A DNA stretch of 24,947 nucleotides, taken from JAFGFY01 sp964520425. GTDB taxonomy: Bacteria; Desulfobacterota; DSM-4660; Desulfatiglandales; HGW-15. Location: positions 1-24,947 of the forward strand of contig CAZFMX010000049.1 of NCBI GenBank assembly GCA_964520425.1, read 5' to 3'. Made by a program: the position numbers and the translations under genes. The notes beneath the pieces were generated by a model. It searched no databases and had not been told where the DNA came from. It saw only the letters and a list, made by a program, of their open reading frames with translations. The stretch's first letter is position 1; every line of letters begins with the position of its first letter. Of this stretch, positions 18,901 through 24,947 are shown in pieces.

Positions 18901-19930
18901 TAAAGAGATGGATTTCATCGGGATGAACAAAACGCCTGGCAAAATCTTCAGATGACATCTCATACCCTCCCACATCCTCGGCTGATGTACGAAGGAGTTT
19001 ATAAAAATGATCATTTAATATGAACACGTCCTTCGCGACATCATATTCCCAGGGGGCGAGATCGGCTATTTCCAAGGTATTGGACAAAAGAGCCTGCAGT
19101 TTTTCCTGCTCTAATTCTACTTGCTTACGGTCGGTGATGTCCTGATCCACTCCATACGTACGGACCGTCTTACCCTGGTCGTCCTTGATAAGGAGCATTT
19201 TGACGGATATATAACCGACACTCCCATCGCTACGGATGAATCGGTGCTCCACGCGCTGTTCGGCGTCAGGATCTGTTACATCTATAGATCTTTCGACTGA
19301 TTCTTCAATAATAGGGATATCATCGGGATGAACAAAGCGCCGGGCAAATTCTGAGGATGACATCGTATATCCTCCCACTTCCTCGGCTGTGGTACCAAAG
19401 AGGTTGTAGAAATGATCATTGAACGTGAAGAGGTCGTTCGCGACATCATATTCCCAGGGGGCGAGATTGGCTACTTCCAAGGCTTTGGACAACTGTGCCT
19501 GCAACTTTTCTCGATCCATTTCTTCCTGCTTATGCTCGGTGATATCCAGTGCGGTAAACGTCATGCCGGCTGATAGATCGGTTGTATTGAGAGGACTTGA
19601 GCTCAGAAGTATATCAATGATATCCCCATCTTTACATATTAAACGGGTCTCCAATGCGCTTGTTCCATGTTCTTGGATTTGTTTGAAACTCTGTCCAGCA
19701 ACATATTCATAATCCTCATCAGAAGGATGAAGAACGCTTGCATTCTTCCCGATGAGCTCATCCCTGGAATAGCCAGTGATGTTGCAGAAGAAATTGTTTA
19801 CATCCTGTATTATGTTGTTGGATACAACCCCCATCGCTATGGGTGCTGCCTGGAATACGCTCCTCGTGCAGGCTTCGGTTTCACCCGGTGTTTTTTTCGT
19901 CCTTCTTTTCGCGGTGATGTCTGCGAACAT
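15971..19930 (-). CDS. soluble hybrid histidine kinase with six tandem PAS_3 modules
   Basis: A 1319-residue cytoplasmic hybrid kinase without membrane helices. An N-terminal PAS (about 20-140, ACTRSVFQAAPIAMGVV) is followed by six tandem PAS_3-type modules of about 134 residues (about 140-945) with PWEYDV, NDHFYKL and RFVHPDD signatures. HisKA has H-box GGIAHDFNNIL, the HATPase has DQGQGIA and GSGLGLATAYSI, and the receiver has DDEA, the acceptor in VILDLTVPGG and KPYE. The frame opens at 19948, but ATG 19930 is preferred because GGGAG sits 7 nt before it. The kinase core and receiver are very close to those of the gene at 2627-6514. There is no Hpt or output domain, so partners are elsewhere. 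Its position between the selenoprotein genes could mean a sensing role for that system, which is inference only. Confidence 0.93.
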   Translation of the reverse strand: MFADITAKRRTKKTPGETEACTRSVFQAAPIAMGVVSNNIIQDVNNFFCNITGYSRDELIGKNASVLHPSDEDYEYVAGQSFKQIQEHGTSALETRLICKDGDIIDILLSSSPLNTTDLSAGMTFTALDITEHKQEEMDREKLQAQLSKALEVANLAPWEYDVANDLFTFNDHFYNLFGTTAEEVGGYTMSSSEFARRFVHPDDIPIIEESVERSIDVTDPDAEQRVEHRFIRSDGSVGYISVKMLLIKDDQGKTVRTYGVDQDITDRKQVELEQEKLQALLSNTLEIADLAPWEYDVAKDVFILNDHFYKLLRTSAEDVGGYEMSSEDFARRFVHPDEIHLFKEMLEEDKASGQDIKRRIDGRMIYGDGTTGYVSINLLFIKDTQGNTIHIYGATQDITERKQAEIEREKLQAQLSNALEIADLAPWEYDVAKDVFILNDHFYKLYHTTAEEMGGYEISSEEHARCFVHPDDNVGPLAEILETMAPESEERSEHRSVYSDGTIGYTSVKMLVVRDSQGKAVRTYGVNQDITERKQAEIEREKLQAQLSNALEIANLAPWEYDVTNDLFTFNDHFYKLLRATAEEVGGYTMSSSEYSRRFVHPDDLTAIGPISDTFSAINPDSGLHTEHRIIRGDGTSGYFSVKIFVVKDSQGKALRLYGVNQDITVQKQAEIEQARLQAQLSNAVEIANLGPWEYNVAEDFFTFNDHFYKMFRTTAEEVGGYTMSSSEYSRRFVHPDDRHVVKEEVEKSIQADDPDAEQRLEHRILYGDGTVGHISVIIRLIKDSQGKTVNTYGANQDITERKQAEEEREKMQTMLSDALERANLAPWEFNVSNDLFTFNDHFYKIFRTTAEEVGGYTMSSSEYARRFVHPDDRHFVEEAVKKAIETKDPDFSQRMEHRIIYGDGNVGYISIKVFVVKDSQGKTIRTYGVNQDITEQKRMEEELLRTQKLESIGILAGGIAHDFNNILTTILGNTYMAKMEVDPKEEIFDLLSEMENASSRAQALTKQLLTFAKGGAPVKETSSIKEVITESSVFVLRGSKSSCEFSIEENLWPVDVDVGQINQVINNVVMNANQAMPDGGKIRITGENLTIEDTHGIPIEPGRYVRISITDQGQGIAKEDITKVFDPFFTTKPEGSGLGLATAYSIVKNHDGHIRVESELGEGTTFQIYLPASERRARKREEGKMISGTGKILVMDDEAPLRAMVGRMLVKLGYEPEFSEEGSKAIEMFKAAKETGKPYDAVILDLTVPGGMGGKDAIKKLLEIEPEAKAIVSSGYSENLVLADFKQYGFKGILPKPYEPQSMSRVLSEVIRGEMGS
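18594..18675. repeat. 82-bp exact repeat within the PAS array, copy 1
   Basis: These 82 bases are identical to 18996-19077, exactly 402 bp (134 codons) away. They encode the same PAS strand/helix region in neighbouring modules 3 and 2. Confidence 0.85.
18996..19077. repeat. 82-bp exact repeat within the PAS array, copy 2
   Basis: This is the second copy of the block at 18594-18675. The exact match across 82 nt, including third codon positions, points to very recent unequal crossover or gene conversion, or to an assembly error that long reads could exclude. Confidence 0.85.
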
Positions 19931-20336
19931 GGTAAAACTCCCTATCATGTTATATTAATACTGCTATTGACCTTACCGTAAAAGCCATGTCTTCTTTTCA
20001 TTTGATAAATCCGTAGCATTCGGACTTTCTTATTAGATTAATCAAGAAGCGTGCCAGATCACTTATTGACACAATTCCTTCAATAAATTAGATGAGTTAG
20101 CCCATATTTCAAACACTGACGAGAACAAAAAGCTCTTGGTTTTACATAGCTGTGTTCTTGTTAGGTGGGAAGTTTTCCTGTTGAATAGGAATCATCATTC
20201 AGTTTATGAGACATTGCATGCCGGTGAATGGGTACTGCTAAAAAGTGTGTGCAGATGAAGTGGGAAAAGGCATTTAATAGCTCGATATTTTTAATAAAAC
20301 GGAAATTCTTAAAGAGATTTGAAATCCATATTTTTC
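19931..20336. other. AT-rich divergent intergenic region
   Basis: This is the gap between the divergent kinase (19930, -) and rhodanese (20488, +) genes. It should hold both promoters. I see no ORF of note. The only candidate signals are a sigma-54-like site for the kinase (20056-20041) and, just beyond this segment, a sigma-70-like site for the rhodanese (20337-20365). Confidence 0.4.
20041..20056 (-). promoter_or_regulatory. possible sigma-54-type promoter of the six-PAS kinase
   Basis: On the minus strand TGGCACG-CTTC-TTGAT resembles the -24/-12 consensus TGGCACG-N4-TTGCW, with a complete -24 half but A instead of C in the -12 GC. It lies about 110 nt upstream of the start codon. The -12 mismatch makes this a weak call. 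Confidence 0.3.
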
Positions 20337-20365
20337 TTGACTGATCAGATTCCTCGATTTATTCT
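20337..20365 (+). promoter_or_regulatory. possible sigma-70-type promoter of the rhodanese gene
   Basis: TTGACT (20337-20342) and TATTCT (20360-20365) are 17 nt apart, about 120 nt before the chosen start. The -10 is a partial match, so confidence is limited. Confidence 0.35.
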
Positions 20366-20487
20366 GATTAAGAAATATTGATTATAGGGCAGATGAAAAA
20401 CAAACGTTTCAGTTGAAAATGAGCCGGATCGAGACGGTTGTTTATTGACCCAGTAATGGTGGGGATTGATTGGAGTCGGAAAGTAGA

Positions 20488-20928
20488 ATGATGAAAACAA
20501 GTAATCTGGTAATGATAAAGAAAATTAGTGTTTTGTTTCACCTTTTTGTGCTTCTGTTCGTGATGGTATCCGTGTGCGAACCGGTACAGGCGGATGTACC
20601 CCGAATAACCATTCAGGAACTGAAGGAACTGATGGACAAGGGGACAAAGGTAACGATCATCGATACACAACCCCGGGCCATATACGCAATGGGACACATC
20701 AAAGGGGCTGTTTCTCTTCCATGGAAGTCACAGATTGCCCTGGAAGATGTGTGGTCTCTGGCGAGTGATGTACCGGTTGTTACATATTGTGATTGTGGGC
20801 CGGGGGAAGCGGACAGTGCGGATATGGCTGCCCAGCTGATACGGATGGGCTTTGACAATGTAAAAGCACTGAAGAATCCGTCTATTCGGGGTTGGAAGGA
20901 AGCGGGATATCCCATGGAGACAGAGTAG
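20488..20928 (+). CDS. exported rhodanese-like protein
   Basis: A 146-residue single-domain rhodanese with an N-terminal signal peptide or anchor (about 8-35, VMIKKISVLFHLFVLLFVMVSVCEPVQA). Rhodanese-fold proteins carry sulfane sulfur (or selenium) on a catalytic Cys. Here the active-site loop is YCDCGPGEADSA, giving two Cys in a CxC arrangement at the expected place. Upstream elements VTIIDTQPRAIYAMGHIKGAVSLPW and downstream LIRMGFDNVKALKNPSIRGWKEAGYP are standard. The frame is open from a TTG at 20470; ATG 20488 or 20491 is more plausible, though no good ribosome-binding site is present for any of them. It converges on the UshA-like selenoprotein gene with a 119-nt gap. Exported rhodaneses occur next to selenium/tellurium and sulfur redox genes in Geobacter-type bacteria, so a link with the selenoproteins is plausible but inferred. 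Confidence 0.85.
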   Translation: MMKTSNLVMIKKISVLFHLFVLLFVMVSVCEPVQADVPRITIQELKELMDKGTKVTIIDTQPRAIYAMGHIKGAVSLPWKSQIALEDVWSLASDVPVVTYCDCGPGEADSADMAAQLIRMGFDNVKALKNPSIRGWKEAGYPMETE

Positions 20929-21047
20929 AACGATTCTGTGGGCAGGGTGCCCCTGATACGGAAAACCGGCGTCGGTACAAAGATAGTCTCCTGATCGAAA
21001 CGTTTTACCCAAAAGAATGAGTGTGAGTCCCGAATTCCGGCAGATTC

Positions 21048-22412
21048 CTAATGGGTAATCTTCTTAAATACGACCTGCGCGTCTTCCTCAAAACTTGGAC
21101 AACGATCTGAAGTGTGACATTTCAGACAAAGCTGCATATCCGGACTTGGTATTGGAACGGGTTGCATATCGGTCAAATGATCTTCGGAAAATCCATGACA
21201 GTCTTCGCAGCCTACGTTGACCAATGCCGGTTGCTGCAGTTCCATTGAGAAGCCTTGGGATTGTTCAAAACGAGTCGTATGACATACGAGACATTGGGGG
21301 TCAAACTGCTTCGAGTTTTTAACCAACGTCTCATAGGCTTTCGCATGATCAGTCGTCTGCCATTGTTCCACCTGATCTGAATGACAGGGTGCGCAAGCCA
21401 TGGACCTGGATTCGGCATTCGTGAGTGCGTCACGGTTTTTTTCTTGAGCGCTACTGTATAGTTCAACGACTCTGTTGTTATAGTCGTGTAAAATCGCCTT
21501 GACCTTGGCATCATCGGCGATATTGCTTCCCAAAGGAACCAAAGAATTCTTCGCAGCCTCTGTGCCATCAAGAGCTATTTCGAGCATCCCCTGGTATTGA
21601 TTCTTTTCTCCGGCTCGAACAATCAAGGTCTCATCGGCTTTGGAAGGCTCCCGTGTTTTCAGTTTGTCATGGCCTCCTACCACCAAGTCAATGCCATCGA
21701 CCCGTCTGGAAATTACCCAGTCCCTGTTGGCTTTCTGATGAGTCAGGGCAATGATATAGTCGACTTTCCCTGTAAGTTCCTGGATGACCGATTTCGCGGC
21801 TTGTATAGGATCCTGCACACTAACGGCCCCGTCTGTGATCTTTTTTACTTTTGAGAGCATCTCTGATGTATCACCCATTAGGCCGAATATGCCAACCTTC
21901 TTATCATTGACTTTCTTTATGACATATGGTTTGAAGATAGGTGCATGCGTATCATCCATAAGATTGGCCGAGATGAAAGGGAAATCGTGCTTTTTCTCAA
22001 GTTCCTTGAGAAATTCCACTCCCAGAACAAGATCCAGCTCTCCAACATTAACGGCATCGATCCCGATTCGCTTGTAAATCGTTGCAATCACATCGGCTTT
22101 CAACTTAGCCGATTCGATGACAGATTCCGGGATTTTTTCGTTTTCATTCAACAAATCGCCTGAATCAACAACAACTAGACCACCCTGGCTCTTTCTATAT
22201 TGTTCGAGGTACGCAGCTTTCTTGTACAGCCCGCCGAGCTGTTCTCCAGTCTCAAGTCAACCACAAGGCTCGAGATACCCCATGACGTTTCCGCTATAAG
22301 CGATGGTCATTTTTGAATTATCCGTGGCGGATGAGCCGTTAACCAAAACACATCTAGAAAGAATGATAGCGCCACAAAAGAATATACTAATCAAAGACAG
22401 AGTTTTTTTCAT
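21048..22412 (-). CDS. UshA-like metallophosphatase-tetraheme cytochrome selenoprotein (TGA at 22259-22257 read as Sec)
   Basis: Standard translation breaks at TGA 22259-22257; the frame is open on both sides and gives 454 residues with Sec at position 52. ATG 22412 is chosen (GGGAGGG just upstream) over the frame opening at 22451, and it begins a signal peptide (MKKTLSLISIFFCGAII). A calcineurin-like/5'-nucleotidase domain follows: GNVMGYLEPCGU-LETGEQLGG, VVDSGD, ADVIATIYKRIGIDAVNVGELD, and GGHDK near 270. The relatives I know read PCGC at the first motif, so Sec replaces the second Cys of a CGC. Some classical metal ligands of UshA are altered, so phosphatase activity is doubtful. The C-terminal about 115 residues are a cytochrome c554-type module with CAPCH, CLVCH, CEDCH and CLKCH. 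The protein is probably periplasmic. Annotation pipelines use the name UshA-like (seleno)protein for similar proteins, as far as I recall. Confidence 0.88.
22226..22259 (-). promoter_or_regulatory. Sec codon TGA and SECIS hairpin of the UshA-like gene
   Basis: Fifteen nt after the TGA (22259-22257), ACAGCTC (22242-22236) pairs with GGGCTGT (22232-22226) as 7 bp including one G-U, around a GGC loop (22235-22233). The loop starts with GG exactly 22 nt after the TGA, the same geometry as the SECIS of the cytochrome-DUF1573 gene. Confidence 0.78.
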
Positions 22413-22456
22413 TCGTCCCTCCCGAGGGCTGCAATCCTTAGAGGAAAGCATTTTAT

Positions 22457-22485
22457 ATATTAAGATAGATGAGGCATCTACCCAA
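22457..22485 (-). promoter_or_regulatory. possible sigma-70-type promoter of the UshA-like selenoprotein gene
   Basis: On the minus strand TTGGGT (22485-22480) is followed after 17 nt by TAATAT (22462-22457). It would give a leader of about 40 nt before ATG 22412. The -10 is good and the -35 only partial. Confidence 0.4.
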
Positions 22486-23097
22486 AGGCATCACAGGGAA
22501 AAACCTATGGCTGTCAAAATAAGAGACCACCTGTTAAGGAATATATTAGCAGAATATAATCACTTAACGAGGAAGTTTCAAATGGAAATTTAAAAGAATA
22601 GCAGGATTGCTCTGTTTCGTCAAATGGAAGATTATTCTGGAGGATCGACTTGTTTTTCATTGTTTTCTCAATTGTAACCTGGTTCACTCACCTTATCAGA
22701 TCTTGATTCACTTGCTCAATTATTAAAAGGGCGGAAAAGCTTGCTACTTATGGGTAGAAATTCCAACAGCTATTCGATTCTATCAAAAGTCGGTTCAGAT
22801 ACTTTGCAAATAGAAGAATCACCCGTAGAAAAAGTCTAACTGGCTTTCTTCTTCTTAGATGTGCATTGATTTTGCAATCTTGACAGAGGATAGGAGCTAA
22901 AATAGTATGTGCTACCAGAGAACCGGGTAAGAAACCATGGCTTGACACTATCTTATCGATCTCCATCACCTGCTATAAAGAAGAATACATTTTGGTCATA
23001 GCTCTGCCCTTTGAAAACATTACCAGAAAAATATTTCGACTCGATAATTGAGTATTGTTTTGAACGGCTATTAATCTTTATATGGAAAGGAGATACT
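22486..23097. other. intergenic region without recognisable gene
   Basis: About 610 nt of AT-rich sequence between divergent genes. A 73-codon minus-strand frame (22969-22748) contains a CQDC motif and basic stretches but has no ribosome-binding site and no family I know; it could be the remnant of a gene. The GGAGAT ribosome-binding site of the next gene lies at its right end. I see no repeats or RNA genes. Confidence 0.35.
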
Positions 23098-24045
23098 ATG
23101 AAACATTTGATGCTTTCTACCCTTATGGCTGCAATACTCTGCTTCAGTCTTACCATAAATGCAGCCTCTCCTGTCGAATGTGACAGGGACTGTCTGGCTG
23201 GTTTCATGAACACCTACCTTAAAGCCCTTATCGCACATGACTCATCAAAACTCCCTGTGACAAAAAATGTGAAATACACTGAAAATGGAGTTCGCCTGAA
23301 CCTCAATGACGGCCTCTGGCATACAGCATCCGCTATGCCCACCTATCGCGTGGATGTTATTGACGAGAATAACGACCAGGTCGGTCTTCTTGGACGAATT
23401 GACGAAAACGGAAATAACAATTGGTTTGCCGCGCGTTTGAAAGTGGAAAAGGGTGGAATGATCTCGGAAATTGAGACCCTGATTACACGGACTATTTCCA
23501 TGGCTCCGCCGCCGGAGGGGGGTCCCAAGGCCCCTGAGAATCCTCATCCACTCATGATGCAAGTTATCCCCGAAGACAAACGCATGCCTCCGTGTAAACT
23601 GATGAAGATAGGTGACAGCTATTTCACAGGGCTAGATACGGATAATGATGGTGCTAATGTCCCCTTTGATCCTGCATGTCAGAGACGAGAAAACGGATCT
23701 ACAACAGCGAACAATCCCGACTCTCCTGAAGGCAGTATGCAATGGATGGACTGCAAAGCCCAGTTCGATACCCATTTTTCCACGATTGTAACGGATATTC
23801 GCGAGCGCAGGTTCATCGCTGATCCTGTTACAGGCCTAGCATTTGGCTGGGGTTATTTTGACCATGACGGAAGTGTTGAAATGATGTCCGTTACCCTTGA
23901 CGATGAAATGACAGATGTGGGCAAAATGATGCGTCAACCATTTTCCTTTTATATTGCTGAAATATTCAAGATAGTGGACGGGAAAATCAGGCAGATTGAG
24001 GCCGTATTAACGACAGTCCCCTATGCTATGGAATCAGGGTGGTAG
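23098..24045 (+). CDS. exported NTF2-like protein of unknown function (DUF8021-type)
   Basis: A 315-residue protein starting with a clear signal peptide (MKHLMLSTLMAAILCFSLTINA-AS). The start ATG 23098 is chosen over the frame opening at 23011 because AAAGGAG lies just before it and it begins the signal peptide. The mature protein opens with ECDRDCLAGFMNTYLKALIAHD..KLPVTKNVKYTENG and GLWHTASAMPTYRVDVID, the pattern of NTF2/SnoaL-like domains of the DUF8021 kind. A second similar segment (about 205-310) begins QWMDCKAQFDTHFSTIV and includes RERRFIADPVTGLAFGWGYFDHDG. So it may be a two-domain repeat protein. Several Cys could form disulfides outside the cytoplasm. Members of this group occur near catabolic genes for steroids or aromatics, but nothing here fixes a substrate. 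It stands alone, with the GAF gene 139 nt downstream. Confidence 0.7.
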   Translation: MKHLMLSTLMAAILCFSLTINAASPVECDRDCLAGFMNTYLKALIAHDSSKLPVTKNVKYTENGVRLNLNDGLWHTASAMPTYRVDVIDENNDQVGLLGRIDENGNNNWFAARLKVEKGGMISEIETLITRTISMAPPPEGGPKAPENPHPLMMQVIPEDKRMPPCKLMKIGDSYFTGLDTDNDGANVPFDPACQRRENGSTTANNPDSPEGSMQWMDCKAQFDTHFSTIVTDIRERRFIADPVTGLAFGWGYFDHDGSVEMMSVTLDDEMTDVGKMMRQPFSFYIAEIFKIVDGKIRQIEAVLTTVPYAMESGW

Positions 24046-24184
24046 TATCCGATCATAAGTCCCTTCTTTCATGGCCCGGAGTATTGACGAGACAACATCT
24101 ACCATCATGGGATGAATTTCCTCCGAATCGTCTTCAATGAGTCTTGTGGCCTTGCTTGATGAGGTCAAAGAAAGAGGAGCGGGT

Positions 24185-24883
24185 ATGGAAAACAAGGAAG
24201 CAAATCCGTTTAATAGAGAGAAGCTTTCCGAAGAAGTTTTGAGGGAATGGCAGAGTCTGCTCGATGATACAGCGGATAACCTTGGTGTGCCTGCGGGATT
24301 GATTACACGACTGGACGGCAAGGCGATCGAGGTTCTTCTATCTAGTCAAACCGAAGGCAATCCCTATCCCGCCGGATTCAAGTCACAGTATCCTGATTCC
24401 GGATGGTTCTGTGAATATACTCTGAAGAGCCGGGCGCTTAATCTCATTCCGAACGCGCTAAAAGAGCCTGAATGGAAAGATAATCCCGCCGCGGTCGAGC
24501 TTCATACGATTTCCTATATAGGCCTGCCCATCGAGCGCCCTGATGGTGAGGAGTTCGGCACAGTCTGTTTTCTGGACAACAAGGAGAACGCCCACAATGA
24601 CCTTCACATCAGAATGATTTATTATATCAAGAGGATGATTGAGCTGACCCTTCGCGTTATCTTTGACAAAGAGGAGATAGAACGTAGGGATCGTTTGATT
24701 AATGGTCTGAGCAAGATCTATCCGATCTGCAGCTATTGCAAGAAGATCCGCGAAGAATCAGGCAATTGGGTTCCGATAGAAAAATATGTCAAAGATGTTT
24801 CCGGTGCTGATGCCTCTCATGGGATCTGCCCGAAATGCTACGAAAGGGTAGCCAACCAATTGAAATCTATTCGGGTGGAATAA
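24185..24883 (+). CDS. GAF-domain sensor protein with C-terminal CxxC/CxxC tail
   Basis: A 232-residue cytoplasmic protein. A GAF domain fills about residues 25-165 (LLDDTADNLGVPAGLITRLDG, SGWFCEYTLKSR, YIGLPIERPDGEEFGTVCFLD), a fold that often binds small ligands or cofactors. A short helix (LRVIFDKEEIERRDRLINGLSKI) leads to a C-terminal module, YPICSYCKKIREESGNWVPIEKYV..SHGICPKCYERV, with two CxxC pairs that probably bind zinc. This tail is common at the end of PAS/GAF sensor proteins in Desulfobacterota. There is no kinase, cyclase or DNA-binding domain, so it must act through a partner. The frame is open from 24137, but ATG 24185 has GAGGAG at a good distance. A hairpin follows at 24910. 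Confidence 0.85.
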   Translation: MENKEANPFNREKLSEEVLREWQSLLDDTADNLGVPAGLITRLDGKAIEVLLSSQTEGNPYPAGFKSQYPDSGWFCEYTLKSRALNLIPNALKEPEWKDNPAAVELHTISYIGLPIERPDGEEFGTVCFLDNKENAHNDLHIRMIYYIKRMIELTLRVIFDKEEIERRDRLINGLSKIYPICSYCKKIREESGNWVPIEKYVKDVSGADASHGICPKCYERVANQLKSIRVE

Positions 24884-24909
24884 TCCTAAGGATGTAATGC
24901 AGAGGATGA

Positions 24910-24945
24910 TCAGCGGTTGGTGAAAACTTCTTCACCAACCGCTGA
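24910..24945 (+). terminator. hairpin terminator after the GAF gene
   Basis: A perfect 15-bp stem, 24910-24924 with 24931-24945, has a 6-nt loop (AACTTC) and starts 27 nt after the stop codon. The window ends right after it, so the presence of a T run cannot be judged. Confidence 0.65.
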
Positions 24946-24947
24946 CC

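Larger units (their letters stand above)
17110..19520 (-). repeat. six tandem ~402-bp PAS_3-encoding repeats
   Basis: Six direct repeats of about 402 bp with strong nucleotide similarity, visible as recurring blocks for PWEYDV (near 19450, 19045, 18640, 18245, 17845 and 17445). Modules 2 and 3 share a variant (ADLAPWEYDVAKDVFILND) not found in the others, showing a recent local duplication. Confidence 0.85.

Noticed and set aside
20940..20952. Hairpin GGGCA-GGG-TGCCC after the rhodanese gene as terminator
   Set aside because: The stem is only 5 bp with no T run, so it is too weak to call.
21048..22154. Separate phosphatase-cytochrome gene starting at TTG 22154
   Set aside because: The 34 codons between the TGA and this TTG encode conserved family sequence (QLGG, VVDSGD), so the true protein starts at 22412.
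22748..22969. 73-codon minus-strand ORF with a CQDC motif
   Set aside because: There is no ribosome-binding site, no recognisable family and no partner; it is at best a gene remnant.

Overview
This window looks like a chromosomal stretch from an anaerobic, redox-versatile bacterium, most likely a Desulfobacterota (deltaproteobacterial) lineage. The pointers are very long PAS-repeat hybrid histidine kinases, a tungsten/molybdenum aldehyde ferredoxin oxidoreductase, tetraheme c-type cytochrome domains, a GAF protein with a C-terminal CxxC/CxxC tail, and the use of selenocysteine. No selenocysteine machinery, rRNA or tRNA is visible here. The taxonomic call is inference from gene content.

Layout. 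1-186 is a GC-rich leader of unknown nature. 187-2575 (+) carries mnmG (tRNA wobble uridine modification) and a PilZ-domain protein. 2627-9078 (-) holds two hybrid histidine kinases that share the same six-helix membrane sensor and the same -35/-10 promoter layout; the first adds four tandem PAS modules. 9437-12369 (+) is an aldehyde ferredoxin oxidoreductase-family gene followed by a bicupin gene, closed by a strong hairpin. A 142-bp MITE-like element (12425-12566) with perfect 17-bp inverted ends and a 6-bp target duplication sits against the stop codon of the next, convergent gene. 12570-15551 (-) is a two-gene unit of split-looking ORFs. 15971-19930 (-) is a third, soluble hybrid kinase with six tandem PAS modules. 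20488-20928 (+) is an exported rhodanese. 21048-22412 (-) is an UshA-like metallophosphatase fused to a tetraheme cytochrome. 23098-24883 (+) carries an exported NTF2-like protein of unknown function and a GAF protein, ending in a hairpin.

The main observation is three genes that a standard translation breaks into two ORFs each, and which become single intact proteins if one in-frame TGA is read as selenocysteine: UGSC-family (TGA 13853-13851, giving U-G-S-C), tetraheme cytochrome-DUF1573 (TGA 14852-14850, giving S-S-U-A-C-T), and UshA-like phosphatase-cytochrome (TGA 22259-22257, giving E-P-C-G-U). Each TGA lies where a redox Cys is expected or next to one, each is followed within 21-34 nt by a stable hairpin able to act as a bacterial SECIS, and each protein begins with an export signal. 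Together with the exported rhodanese they suggest an extracytoplasmic selenium- and heme-based redox system. The three large kinases around it may sense the conditions under which it is used, but no DNA-binding output protein is encoded here and that link is speculative.

The kinases also record recent evolution. The kinase at 2627-6514 has the membrane sensor and promoter of the 6763-9078 gene but the PAS array, kinase core and receiver of the 15971-19930 gene, so it looks like a chimera.
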